Shown in pieces: positions 43,400 to 54,458 of a stretch of DNA of 64,000 bases (the stretch's first letter is position 1; each line of letters begins with the position of its first letter). The notes under the pieces were generated by a model. That model searched no databases, had not been told where the DNA came from, and saw nothing but the letters and a program-made list of their open reading frames with translations. Source of the DNA: Mesostigma viride (Eukaryota; Streptophyta; Mesostigmatophyceae; Mesostigmatales; Mesostigmataceae); assembly GCA_009746045.1 (NCBI GenBank), contig RPFO01000078.1, forward strand, positions 1,397,107 through 1,461,106. The letters run 5' to 3'. Both the position numbers and the translations under genes were made by a program.

Positions 43400-43738
43400 A
43401 TGCCACGACGTAAAATAAACAAGGGTGGACAGTCTGGATTTCCTTACTACGCAGTAGCTCACGACGGGGATAAGGGTAGGCCTGCTATATTCTACAGCTG
43501 GAAGACTTGTGAGGAGCATATTAAAGATAAGACATTGTCCCAAGGCTCTAGTGCTAAGTGGAAAGGGTTTGATAACATTACAGATGCAGATAGGTTTGTT
43601 AGGGAACACATGCCATTGCCTGAGGGGATGCACGTCACACGTGAATGCTCCAAGCCACCCACACTCAGCAGTCAGGGGGAGGGGACAGCAGTTACAGTGA
43701 CTTTCTCTCAGCTGACCATTGGCCCTAGCAAGCAGTAG
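43400..43738 (+). CDS. RNase-H1 N-terminal (caulimovirus VI-type) hybrid-binding domain protein
   Basis: This 112-residue frame starts at MPRRKINKGG. Residues about 14-70 carry the fold's signature: YYAVAHDGDKGRPAIFYSW, TCEEHI, AKWKGFDNITDADRFVREH. In RNase H1 this small domain binds RNA-DNA hybrids; it also occurs in plant pararetroviral viroplasmin-like proteins. The frame has no other domain and ends with a Ser/Thr-rich tail. It lies between leader and gag on the same strand, 134 bp before the gag start, which is not a usual chromovirus arrangement. It may help handle the RNA-DNA hybrid during reverse transcription; that role is inferred from the domain alone. Confidence 0.72.
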   Translation: MPRRKINKGGQSGFPYYAVAHDGDKGRPAIFYSWKTCEEHIKDKTLSQGSSAKWKGFDNITDADRFVREHMPLPEGMHVTRECSKPPTLSSQGEGTAVTVTFSQLTIGPSKQ

Positions 43739-43872
43739 AGGAGACCATTATTAGGGAGTAGTATTAGGTTCTATAGTTATAGCTCTATAGCACGTGGTTG
43801 CTCTCTCTCTCTTGCTCTCTCTTCCTTCCTGGGGAGGTGTTGCCTGCAGTGTAAGGTACCGGTACGAGCACC

Positions 43873-44223
43873 ATGCCCACACGGTCCCAAACAAGGAACG
43901 CCAGAGATACAGAGGAAGAGACTAGAGAACGAGATCTAGAGAATACAGAGATAGAACCGGTAGACCACCACGAGCACGGTACAGAGGGTATAGAGGTACC
44001 ACTGCACGTCCAAGCAGGGACATATACAGGTGAGGTCATGGAGAGACCTGCGGAAGGCTCCCCACGATCCAGAGATCAGAACCCTAGGTTCCCAGCGGAT
44101 GGGGACAATATAGACGCCTTACCCAGGCAGGGAGATGACAGGAACGACCGAGAGAGGCTCCAAGAGTACGCGCAGCAGCAGCAACAGCAGCAGCAACAGC
44201 AGCAACAACAGCAGCAGCAGCAA

Positions 44224-44294
<71 letters not shown>

Positions 44295-46018
44295 GCAGCA
44301 ACCGCAGCAGCAGCAACGGCAGCAACAGCATCAGCAGCAGCAACGGTCACCACAGCAGCAATGGCAACAGCAGCAACCCCGGATGCAGCAGCAACAACCC
44401 CAGACGAGACCACAATGGCTACCACCGGATCCAGAGCAGCGGGAGACGATAATGGAGATACCCTGCACTACCGCCAGCAGCAGCCAGTCACCGGGCGGCC
44501 AACGCATCCTTGGGCAGGTCGGGGGCGGCCCCAGAGACCTCCACCGGGTCCCCCACACCGGGGCAGACGCAGAGTGTCCTTCGGCAGCACGTCCCTGTTA
44601 CCCACAGCGCTATGGTATTCGGACGAGGAAGGGGAGGCCCCAGGGGCAGATGGCGAGTTCGATGACCTGGAAGGGACTAACGAGGCGGACGAGGGATCTG
44701 TCACGCAGGGCCCGCCCGTTGGTTCTTATAGACCACGGACCAGCCCAGGGGAGACCCGGAGCAGTGTCACCACCCGCGACGAGGAGACTCACCCGCCAGC
44801 CCAGCGCCCGGCACCTCAACCGCAGCGTCTACGGGCGCTTGACAGTAGCGTGGTCCCTTCGCCCGCGGCCGTCGGTAACCTGAATTTCAGCAGGGTGGCA
44901 CTGGATGACCCGGGGTACGAACACCCCTCGTCGGTACAGGTGCGCCGGACACACGGCACACCGGACAGATCCGGATCTCTCCCGCGGTCGCAGCCTTCAG
45001 CATTCGGCTCCATCTCCTACAGAGAGGTCGGGGGGCCTAAGCTTAACACGATAAAGGCCCCACCGATGCCTACCTTCAAGAATGTTCCCAAGCTGCACGC
45101 GGATATGAAACCGCGAGAGGTCGACGAATGGGGACGCATGTGGCAACAGCAGTATACAGTTTGGTGCAATCACAACAGCTGGGAACTGGCCACCTGTGAT
45201 TTGATCCCCCACGTGGTCAACACCTGCATGGACCCCTCGGTGGTGAGCATCCTGAACTGTGAGAGCATCGCATCCCAGTCATACCCGCAAACAGTGGAGG
45301 AGCTGATGGACCGGGTGCGCCGCAAGCTGATACCCCCAGACGCGGAGCTCCACGAGCGGATCGCTTTCGGCAAGCTGCGCCAGGGGACCACCCCATATCG
45401 CGAGTTTCTGTCCAAGTTTGAGTCCAGCGCCGCTTATCTAACCGACATGACCTGGTACGAGTACAAGATCAGATTCATCGAGGCGCTCAGCCCCGAGCTG
45501 CAGGACGAGGTATTCAAACACTACGCTGAGGTCCCCTGGAAGGAGTGGGACATCCTGAATATCCAGAGATACCTTCTGCAGGTGGCCGACGTGGTGTCTC
45601 GCGGCCGCGCACCCTCGGTGCGCCGTTTCTTCAGACCTGCTCCCCCGCGACGGGTGAACCAGATGTACTCCACTGATTTCGCCGGCGAGGAGGAGGACGA
45701 GTACCTCGACGACCCTGACGAGGGCTACACTGACCCTGGCGTCAACGCGATCGACGCTAGCAAGGCGCGCTGCTTCATGTGCAGCGAGGTGGGGCACCTC
45801 AAGCGCGACTGCCCCAAGCTCCGGGGCAAGAACGCCAGTCGTGGGACAGGAGAGGGGACACCCAGTGTTCGTTTCTCCGGCCCGGCCTTCGGCAGTCGCC
45901 CCGACTCCTCCGGTCCTCGGGATCGACCCCGCAACGCGGGTGAGCGTGCGGCTCGCCTGCAGCACGCCAGACAGGCCCCGACGCAGTACCAGCAGCCACG
46001 ACCACCCGCGACCAGCTC
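43873..46018 (+). CDS. gag: gag polyprotein, interrupted by a CACTA element
   Basis: It begins MPTRSQTRNAR, followed by a charged region and a long Gln tract (44174-44360). After a change of frame in or near that tract, the main part runs from about 44361: LNTIKAPPMPTFKN, REVDEWGRMWQQQYTVW, a capsid-like helical region (FGKLRQGTTPYREFLSKFES) and a zinc knuckle CFMCSEVGHLKRDC (CX2CX4HX4C) at about 45772-45813. The CACTA insertion at 46019 replaces the C-terminus with a few residues and a stop at 46044-46046. The original C-terminal part, with an acidic Asp/Glu/Gly segment, resumes in frame at 54315 and ends at 54504. Confidence 0.88.
44174..44360 (+). repeat. CAG/CAA repeat encoding poly-Gln
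   Basis: Mixed CAG and CAA triplets encode about 45 Gln, then Gln-rich sequence. The preceding start and the following gag core lie in different frames, so either a length error in this tract or a real frameshift separates them. Confidence 0.9.
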
Positions 46019-47164
46019 CACTAAGCGATTTTCCTACGCGTCGTAAAAGTATACTTAACTAGACACGCAAAGTATACTAATACGAAAGTATACTTTTACT
46101 ATCTGTATGCGTCAGCGTAGGCTTACGTTTTGGATACTTTAACGTAGCTTTGGCGTACAAATTTACTTTACGTAGGTTTGGTCGTAGCAATGTCGTATCT
46201 TGCGTAAGATCTTTTGGTAATGTTGTACGTACCGTTATTAAATACGACACGGATACGGCAACGGATCTGCCAACGATCCGTCAAGTACAAGTTGAAGATC
46301 TTTTGTATTGTGATACGTTAAAATTTAAGTTACGACACAGATACGGGAACGGATTTGTCATGGATTTGTTCAGTCCACGTTGAGGATCCCGATATAAAGT
46401 GATACGATACGTTTTTAATTACGGCGCGGATACGGCAACGGATTTGTCAAAGATCCATCAAGTGCACAGTTAACGGATCACAGCCGGACGCAGGTTGACT
46501 ACGCTTCTCGCGTTCACTACCGGTCCTACAATCATGTCGCTATGTCGTTCTAAATTGCAGCACTGATTAGACTTTCACTTATCATTTCGGTCAACCTAAC
46601 CCCTAACACACATTTACCCGGGGAAAAAAAAAAATGAATGGCGTTTGCAGCAAGGCTCATGCAAGACAAGTTTCTATTTGATAAAACATTTCATTATTAC
46701 ATGCAGGATTACATGTCATACACAAAAATCCAACGCCTTCACAGAAAAGAGCATATAAAGTCTTCTGACGACAATATCAAGTCAATATCAAACTCGTGGC
46801 TTCTCTTCGTGGCTTGAAATACTGTTTCCATGCGGTGCTTAGGACAGCTCCGGGGATGTCGGCACCGCACAGAAGCTCCATCCGGGAGCAAGTGCGCCGG
46901 GGGAAGAAGATGTTGTACATCCAGAGCTCGATATGTGCGGGAAGCCGTCGTGTTGGAAACCGAGGTGTCTGCACAGAATTCCGCGCGCAGGCAGCTTGTG
47001 CCTTTACGGGGGAAGACCTGCGACACAAAAACCGTGTCCGGACAAAGCAATACGGAGAAATGGCAACGGCAGATGGAGTCGGCAAAGGCCGCTTGTAAGG
47101 AAAGTGATTTTTAATGCACGAATAAATGTATAATGCATGCTACATCGCCATCTCTTGGGCGGTG

Positions 47165-47410
47165 AAAAGACAAGGACCAACCACATGCCCCCACCTACCC
47201 TTCGTGCATCCCGCCCTTGACGAGGCACAACCATGTGCCCCCACCTACCCTTTGTGCGTCCCTCCCTTGACAAGAAACAAGCACGTGCACCTATCTAAAC
47301 CTTTGTGCATCCCTCCCTTGGCAAGGAACAAGCACACCCACCCACCTACTCCACATGCATCCCTTCCTTGACAAGGAACAAGCACGATCACCCTGCTACC
47401 CACTAGCACG
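47165..47410. repeat. About 52-bp degenerate tandem repeat
   Basis: Four to five units of ACAAG(C/G)AC..ACC..TGTGCATCCCTCCCTTGACA. It lies inside the CACTA element. Confidence 0.75.
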
Positions 47411-47639
47411 GCAGCAAGGCAGACCTTACAATGGCAAGTGATGTTTATCAGTAGAAACTGTTAGACAACTAGCAAACGAGCCAGCCGGTGAAGAGCAAGG
47501 CACGCATGCAAGGAATTTGTCGTTGCCTATGTCTACGCTTGTGTTTGTCACTGCAGTTGAAATCTGCATTTGCAACAGCAGGCCCGATCGAAGCCCATGT
47601 CGCCACCCGCATTTCCACTTATACTGCACGGCCCCTTAT

Positions 47640-48025
47640 TTTTCTCTTGTGCCTGCCTTTGCCCTAACTGTTACCCTAGCATCTGCCCTTGCCCCTATTG
47701 ATCCCCAGTGTTTGCCGTTGCCCTCATCCTTTCCCTAGTGCCTGCCCTTGTCTTCATCTTTTCCCTTGTGCCTGCCCTTGCCCTTGTCCGTTCCCTCGTG
47801 CTAAACTTGTCCTTATCTCTTTCCCTTGCGCCTGCCCTTGCCCTTATCCGCTTCCCTTGTGCCTGCCCCTGCCCTTGTCCTTTCCCTTGAGCCTGCCCTT
47901 TTGGCAAGCACAAGTGCCTTTGTCCTTTCCTTGGCCTTGTGCTTGCTCTTCCAGTTTCCCTTTCCTTTGCTCGTGCGGTTGCCTTTGCTCTTACCCGGGT
48001 GCTTGCCCTTGCCGTTTGCAAGCTG
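47640..48025. repeat. Degenerate CCTGCCCTTG minisatellite
   Basis: Irregular units of TGCCCTTGTCCTTTCCCTTG extend over about 385 bp inside the CACTA element. Confidence 0.75.
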
Positions 48026-48759
48026 CATTATTGTCTTAGCAAGCTAGCAAGTGCAAACTGGCACTGAGCCAGAAATGCAAGCAAAGCAGCCAGTGTAAAT
48101 AAGGATGGACGGGAACAGTAGAAAGCTAGAGGTGGCAACGGTGCTAGAGCTCATGGCAACAAGGTGGTCCCATTCTTGCTGCATTGGGTGCGTTGCATGG
48201 GTGGGATATTGCGATAGGGGGACATTCTTGCCTTGGTTGTGTTTTCACATGCACCCGGTGCTTGAATTTATGCGTGCAAGGGTGGATGGTATCCCAACCA
48301 ACCGCCTAAGAGGAAAAAGAGTGCTTAGAAAAAAGCAAGAATGACTTAATGTTGGTAATAGCAGTGGTGGCGGCAGCAAAAACTGTTGTTGTAGATGCAA
48401 GCTACAACACTGCGGATGGTTTCTCGCACTAATGTGGATAATGATAATGCATGCCACTTAACGGGACCATATAAACCACAACAAGAATAAATCGTGAGAG
48501 CAAAAGAAAGGGGAGTACAAAATGGCCGGCTTACCTAGCTACAACAAAAAAATTGCATGAAAAACGAGATAACTCACCTTTGTCGCAGCAGTGACCATAT
48601 CAGACAGCTCACAAAAACTTGTTGATCCTTGAAACTTCCTGCTTGAAGGCAGCCACCAACGGTCTGGAGTTTTCACCCCAGTCCTTCTCAACAGCCAAGG
48701 GAAAGGGAAAGAGAGACGAGGGGTGCGGGAGGGACAAGAGAGCGGGGGTGGGAAGGGGG

Positions 48760-48888
<129 letters not shown>

Positions 48889-50092
48889 GAGAAGTGCGGG
48901 TGGGGGTGGGATGGAAGATTCACTACGTTAGCAGGCGACTAAACTGCTACAATCACACAAAACCACGGAGCTAGGCCCTTAACTCCATCAGAGCAGAATG
49001 AAAACCAATGTTGAAACTGGGACAAATGCCATTAAAATGTTACTATGACCGTGGCTAGTAAACGTGAATTGACACCCAGGTTGTGACTTCAACGATTGGA
49101 GGCAACCTTGCCAAGTCTCCCAAATGTAGTTGGCTAGACAAGCTTCACAAAAAACGCAGCAAACATGTTAACGTTGCTAATATTCCAACGACGCGCATCC
49201 GCAGCCCGGCTGCCAATGAAGTCTTCTTGGTCGCCAGCTGTGCACAGAGGAGTAACCGCTAGAGACGCCAATTTGCGAACAATTCATTACAATTACAAAG
49301 CGCAGGAAGCAGATGGCTATGCATCAACAATTACTTCCGCTCGCCCTCGTGTTTAGCCAGGTCTATCTGCCCAAACTGGGTAAATGTTTTGCGATCGGTG
49401 AAATTGGCACTCTAGTGACCTACTTTCCCAGAAAGTGTCCATCCACACAGCAACCGACTCACGCTCACACGTCGTGAGGAGTTGCCGATAGGATAAAGAA
49501 GCCGAACGATGAATTGCTGTACATAAATGCCACGCTAACGGCGTCGTGAACTGACTTCTTGCAATCACGATTAAAGTGCCCGGCCCAACAACAAATTGGC
49601 GACACACGACCCCGCAACTGGAAAAGAATTCTGGCCACGTTGATATACATCGGTTTGATAAAGAAAAACCTCGCATTCTTTTCTGGCTAGCCTCAAACGC
49701 ATGCGCCCTGAAACCTTTATCCACCTGGCGGCCACAGTTTCTCGGTTCTCTTGTTCCGTTGGTCGTGCCGCTAGCGTGCCAGCCGCTCCAGTCCCTAAAA
49801 TTCAAATTCTAGTTGTTCGAGAAAACGTTGTCGGCACGGCGACGGCACGATGCCGGGCCGGGCTGCATGCACGTACACACCAATACCGCAGGTGATACAC
49901 AACTATACCGTACGTGCGTTGCACTGTGCCCAGAATCCAGATAGCGACTTTCAGCTGTGGGACTAGATAGCGACTTTTTTTCCAGATAAATAGGTGTACG
50001 TTTATTCCAAATATATAGCTAGATAGCGACTTTAAACTGACTGACTGATATGCCCGCGGTCAGGAGCTTGTTGTACTACCAGTGTACATAGC

Positions 50093-50255
50093 TGTACTAG
50101 CTATGGCAAGAATTAGGCAAAAGTATGCCTAAAGTTTTCAAGAGTTTGAAAAGGACTTGGAGCGGTCCGGCGCTTATTGTACTTGCCATGGCAAGAATTT
50201 GGTGAAAGTATCCATAACGTTTTCAAGAGTTTAAGGGGACTCGGCGCGGCGAATA
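50093..50255 (+). repeat. 85-bp duplication across the TTAA element border
   Basis: 50093-50170 and 50178-50255 are similar, both with ATGGCAAGAATT..GTTTTCAAGAGTTT, and span the end of the TTAA element at 50231. The outer copy reads TTTGAAAAGGACTTGG where the inner copy has TTTAAGGGGACTCGG. Confidence 0.6.
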
Positions 50256-52162
50256 TTTTCCGCGCCAAAAAAATTCCGCGGTACCCTCCGTACCGTGAAA
50301 AGTGGGTGCACGGTGCGCGCACCCCTTGCGGAAGTGGCCATGGCGACTGCTTTTAGGCGAAACGTGACAAATCTGGCCCGCGGAAAGCAGAAACAATGCT
50401 CGATTGTTGGAGAAAATTAGTTACTGGTTCTAATGTATGGTGGGATGGTTGCGAACTATAATGTCGCGGGCTTTTTTTCTTTGCCATCGGCAGGGGGGGT
50501 CCGGCCTGAATTTCTGTCGGGATGAATAAAGTATAATGGATGCCTGCCGGGTTGATTGTCGATTGTTGCCAGTTTTGATGGTCGTAAGGAAAGATAGTTT
50601 AATGACGTTTCTAAAGCCGTAAAAATTCCCGCTGTTATCTTTACCTTTCCCGTCATTTTGCGGTAAGATAACATTAGGCCTGCGCGATGCGCGCCCAACC
50701 TCTCCATGAAAGGGTGGCCTTTCTTGTCCGCCTGGGCACGAATAGATGCCCGTTATGGTACGTTCTTGTATTAAACGTATTAATCTAGCGTTTTCCTGCT
50801 TTCTTAGCTCGTTGAGCGTAAGCTTTTTGCCTTCTTTCCGGCCAGATGCTGCCAGGAAGTTGCGGGTCCTGGCGCTGCATCGCTGGATTCCTGGATGTCT
50901 TTTAGCAAGTTCGTCTGTGACGTGGCTGGCTTTCTGCAGCGCGTGGCCCGCAACCTGTCGGGAAGGTGTAATGCTTTTATTTCCATGCTTCTCTGAAATT
51001 TCTTTTGCTTAATAGACAGTTGTGTTCGAGGAAATTCACGCGGTCTTCCTAAGCAGCGGCATCATTCCCCCAGCTGCAGACACTGACGAGCTGGCACCTG
51101 TCTCCTAAAGAAAGTGGCTCGTGCTTGTTAGAAAGGAGGCAGTGTGCATTTTGCGGGACACAATGCTTTGGTGGCACATGCGTCAGATAGGTTGTTCCAA
51201 TGGTCTCTTCACCTTTCCCACTGAGTAAATGATAGCCTTTGTCATGCTAACCAGAGCAGCTAGCCACAGGTTGGCTGGATAAAAAGTCAGCTTATTTTCT
51301 CTTTATATACTGCGTGTGTGGTCCTCCACGTGTCCGGCTTGTTGGGCATTTTGGAAGAGGATTTTGTTGAAGATGTGTTGAAGATGTGTTGTTGGGTGGA
51401 ACAACTTGGTTGTTGGCACAAAATCACACATTATTAGCCTGAGATAGGCATTACATATGCTGCTGAAGCGTGTCGTCCTACCAGCCTTGTTGTTAAGGGT
51501 AGACTCACAAGGCTGGCTGTGCCGATGGAGGGGTGGGGCGTATGACGCTCCGGACATCCTCCTCACACTCCGTGATCAAAGTGGGCATGTTTTTGGGTGT
51601 CTAGGGTAGCAAAACAGATGTCATTTTGGCTCAGCACTAGCTCAATTGTCTTTTAGCGTCTACCCAGGTGGCATCACAGGAAAATCAATAACTTGAGCTA
51701 CGCTTGTCAGAATGAGCTCAAACTTTGGGGTTGTGTTTCCCCCCACTCAGTGGAATTTCGCATGTATGGATGACCCCATTCGATGTGTTGATGATTTTAT
51801 TTTATTTTTTTTGCTCAAAAAAGTACCGATTTTGCGGGGAAATTAATAACTCAAACAAATGTGATTATTTTGACCATGTGAATAGCCCAGATTTTTTAGA
51901 AGTGGGGGAACTTTGCAGGAATGTATGGGCAGGTCATTTGGATATGTGGTTTGTCTTGGGCAAAATATCTCATAAATAGCGTCTTTTTCTATTTTTAGCT
52001 CGCCACCGGTGCGTGGTTGGGGGTAGTACCCCCAACAAGTGGTGGCATGAATGCCCAAACATCATATTTATGGTACTCAATCATCACTAGATGGTTCCCA
52101 AGTGCATTGGAACTGATATTCATTAAAGTTTTTCAGGCTATTGGGCGTGCGAGTCCCCTTAA
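50231..52162 (-). mobile_element. TTAA-flanked element, type 2, copy B
   Basis: The ends TTAAGGGGACTCG (50231-50243) and CGAGTCCCCTTAA (52150-52162) form a perfect 13-bp inverted repeat. It is collinear, in inverse orientation, with copy A at 1992-3901 and nested within the CACTA element. No coding sequence was recognised. Confidence 0.75.
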
Positions 52163-53377
52163 GAAGTATGTGAAGTGTCAGTTTTGTGCCCTGTGGTAAT
52201 GAGCTGCACGACCTGACAGCTGGCAGTTCACACCAAGTACGTGGTAGCTGTGTACACAAGGTCACAACTGTACGCGAAAGGCTTGGTGGCAAACTGGCAA
52301 TAATCACCATGATAATCACTGAAAAAAAAAGTGATGCTTCCATGACGTAGCAACTGAACGTGCTTAAGCAAGTGAAAACGACGCAGGATTTTCGCCAAAC
52401 TCCAATACCCCCAACCAAGATGCTAGGAGTATCTACACTTCAAGGGCTTTCAGATTATATGCAATAATACCTTGGCTTTATCAAAGCATTTGGATGATAG
52501 CTCTACTCAAAGTTGGCCATGCAAAAGACGATCTTTTTTCCCCAAGGAAAAGTCTACCCCCCCTAACTTCCCAGGTAGGGTAGGGAATCTCAATATCAAC
52601 ATTGGACAACTTAGTTGGATAGTCCAATGGTGGTTTCCTTGGGTCAGACCACCCGGATAACCCATTAGACCTATATAAGGTGCTCATATACGTGTGTGGG
52701 TTACGCGCGCGTAAACAGCCAACTATGACATGCAATACAAGAATGCATTATAACAAGCTAAAAAAGTTTGCCAAAGGTGCTGGAATACAAACATGTTGCC
52801 TACCTGCACTAACGAAATGATATGCTCCAAAGAAATGCCATAAACTGGTCACTTTCAGGGCTAATACCGCTTTTTACAGCAGGCATGGAAGCTTGCTGAA
52901 AGGTGCACAAAAAATCTCGTCAAATATAATGCATGGGAGACGTAATCCGCTGCAAAGGACACGCAAACACGTCGCCGTACCTGGCTCGTTCACGTCCTGA
53001 CCGGATTCCAATGGCCGGGACCCTCATATCTCACACATACCATTGCTTTACAGGCATAGTCGCCATAGCCGCATCATGCACGCATCGTTTATGATTACCA
53101 GTAGATGCTGCGTTCAAAGATTACCTATAAACGCGTCCGCATTCCCAGCAAACGCATCAGCGGACATCCCGTACCAAATCTGGATGCTTGGGCTGGCGCA
53201 GACTGCCCGGCCATGAGTATAAAATGGAAATATGATAAGCGATTACTCATCTGGCACTGACGACCAAGAAGGCAGTATTTTTCCACCTGAATTTTCCCAA
53301 TCCTTTAAGTGTAGCTCTGCGGTTGTTCCATCGGAAGATTCAGCGCGAACTGTCCACCTGACGCGAGGTGGGGATTT

Positions 53378-53535
53378 CATTTCCACGCAGGCTTTCACCA
53401 TTCGAATGGCGAAAGCCTGCGTGGAAATGATATTCTATTCACGAGATTGTGAAATAACCCTAATAGGATCGAATGGCTAAAGCCTGCGTGGACATAAAAT
53501 TCTATTCACGAGGATGTGTAAACCCTGATAGCATC
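53378..53535. repeat. 25-bp-arm palindrome followed by a 68-bp direct repeat
   Basis: CATTTCCACGCAGGCTTTCA... at 53378-53402 is matched by its reverse complement at 53405-53429 with one mismatch. The right arm and the next 40 bp recur at about 53471-53535 (GAATGG..AAAGCCTGCGTGGA). It lies about 0.8 kb from the right end of the CACTA element. Confidence 0.75.
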
Positions 53536-54458
53536 GACATTGATCGATAAGCAGAATGCCCCCCTCGCCCAGACTCAAATGTCCCCACTTGCGCTGATAA
53601 CCCGTTCTCGCGCAAGGTGCGGATTTCATCATGGCGTGTACCCTTCCGTGGCGTGACTCACGCACGTTGTAAATTACTCGTCCCCCTAAAAACGCGTCCC
53701 CCTAAAGTCCCCCTAAAGTCCCAATGCATCGAATATTTCTAGAAAACGCTGCATGTTGCACCCTCGTTGTTGTTGTTGTGGGCGATCAGTATACGTTAAA
53801 CGGATGCGTTGATTATCCTGAACCTTAAAAACTACAAATTGCAGCCAGTACTGGTACACCTGCAAGATGCGATGACAGTACACCTGCCTCTAAGTCATAC
53901 GGACAAGAACATATTATATATCTGACAAGTATCTTGGACGAAAAAAATACGAACCACATACAAGACATGACTCCAAGCGCCGTATCTGGGACCTAGTTGG
54001 CTACGAACTAAACACTTTTGTTTCGTAAACGAGTCGTAACGACAAAAGCGTTACACACTTTGAACGTCTCCGTGAAGTTCAGAAAATTGTTCAGGACACG
54101 AACAGCTAGTGTCAGGCACGAAAAAATTATCGCTAGGGATACGGCTGTGCCGTATCTTTTCAGTACAAACAAACGTTACAACCACAAAAACAGATCCAGC
54201 CCGCGTACGTTAAAGTGCACCTGTCGAAACGGTATACTTTTAATGTACTTTTTCGTTTCCGCAACGTTAACAACTCGTATACCTTTACGACGCGTAGAAA
54301 AATCGCTTAGTGTCTACCAAGGGTGTGTTGCGTGCGGTCAACGAGATGGAGGCGCGGCGACAGTCCTCCTCTTCCGGCCAAACGCAGGCAGTGGCTGGCT
54401 ACGAGTATGACGACGAGGAGGGGGCTGACGACGAGGAGGAGGGGGGGGAAGAGGGCGG

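Noticed and set aside
44084-44425. Poly-Ala and poly-Leu minus-strand frames
   Set aside because: These are antisense readings of the gag CAG/CAA tract.
46739-47085. Possible captured gene fragment on the minus strand inside the CACTA element
   Set aside because: Several overlapping short frames look mildly protein-like, but I recognise no family and see no splice structure.
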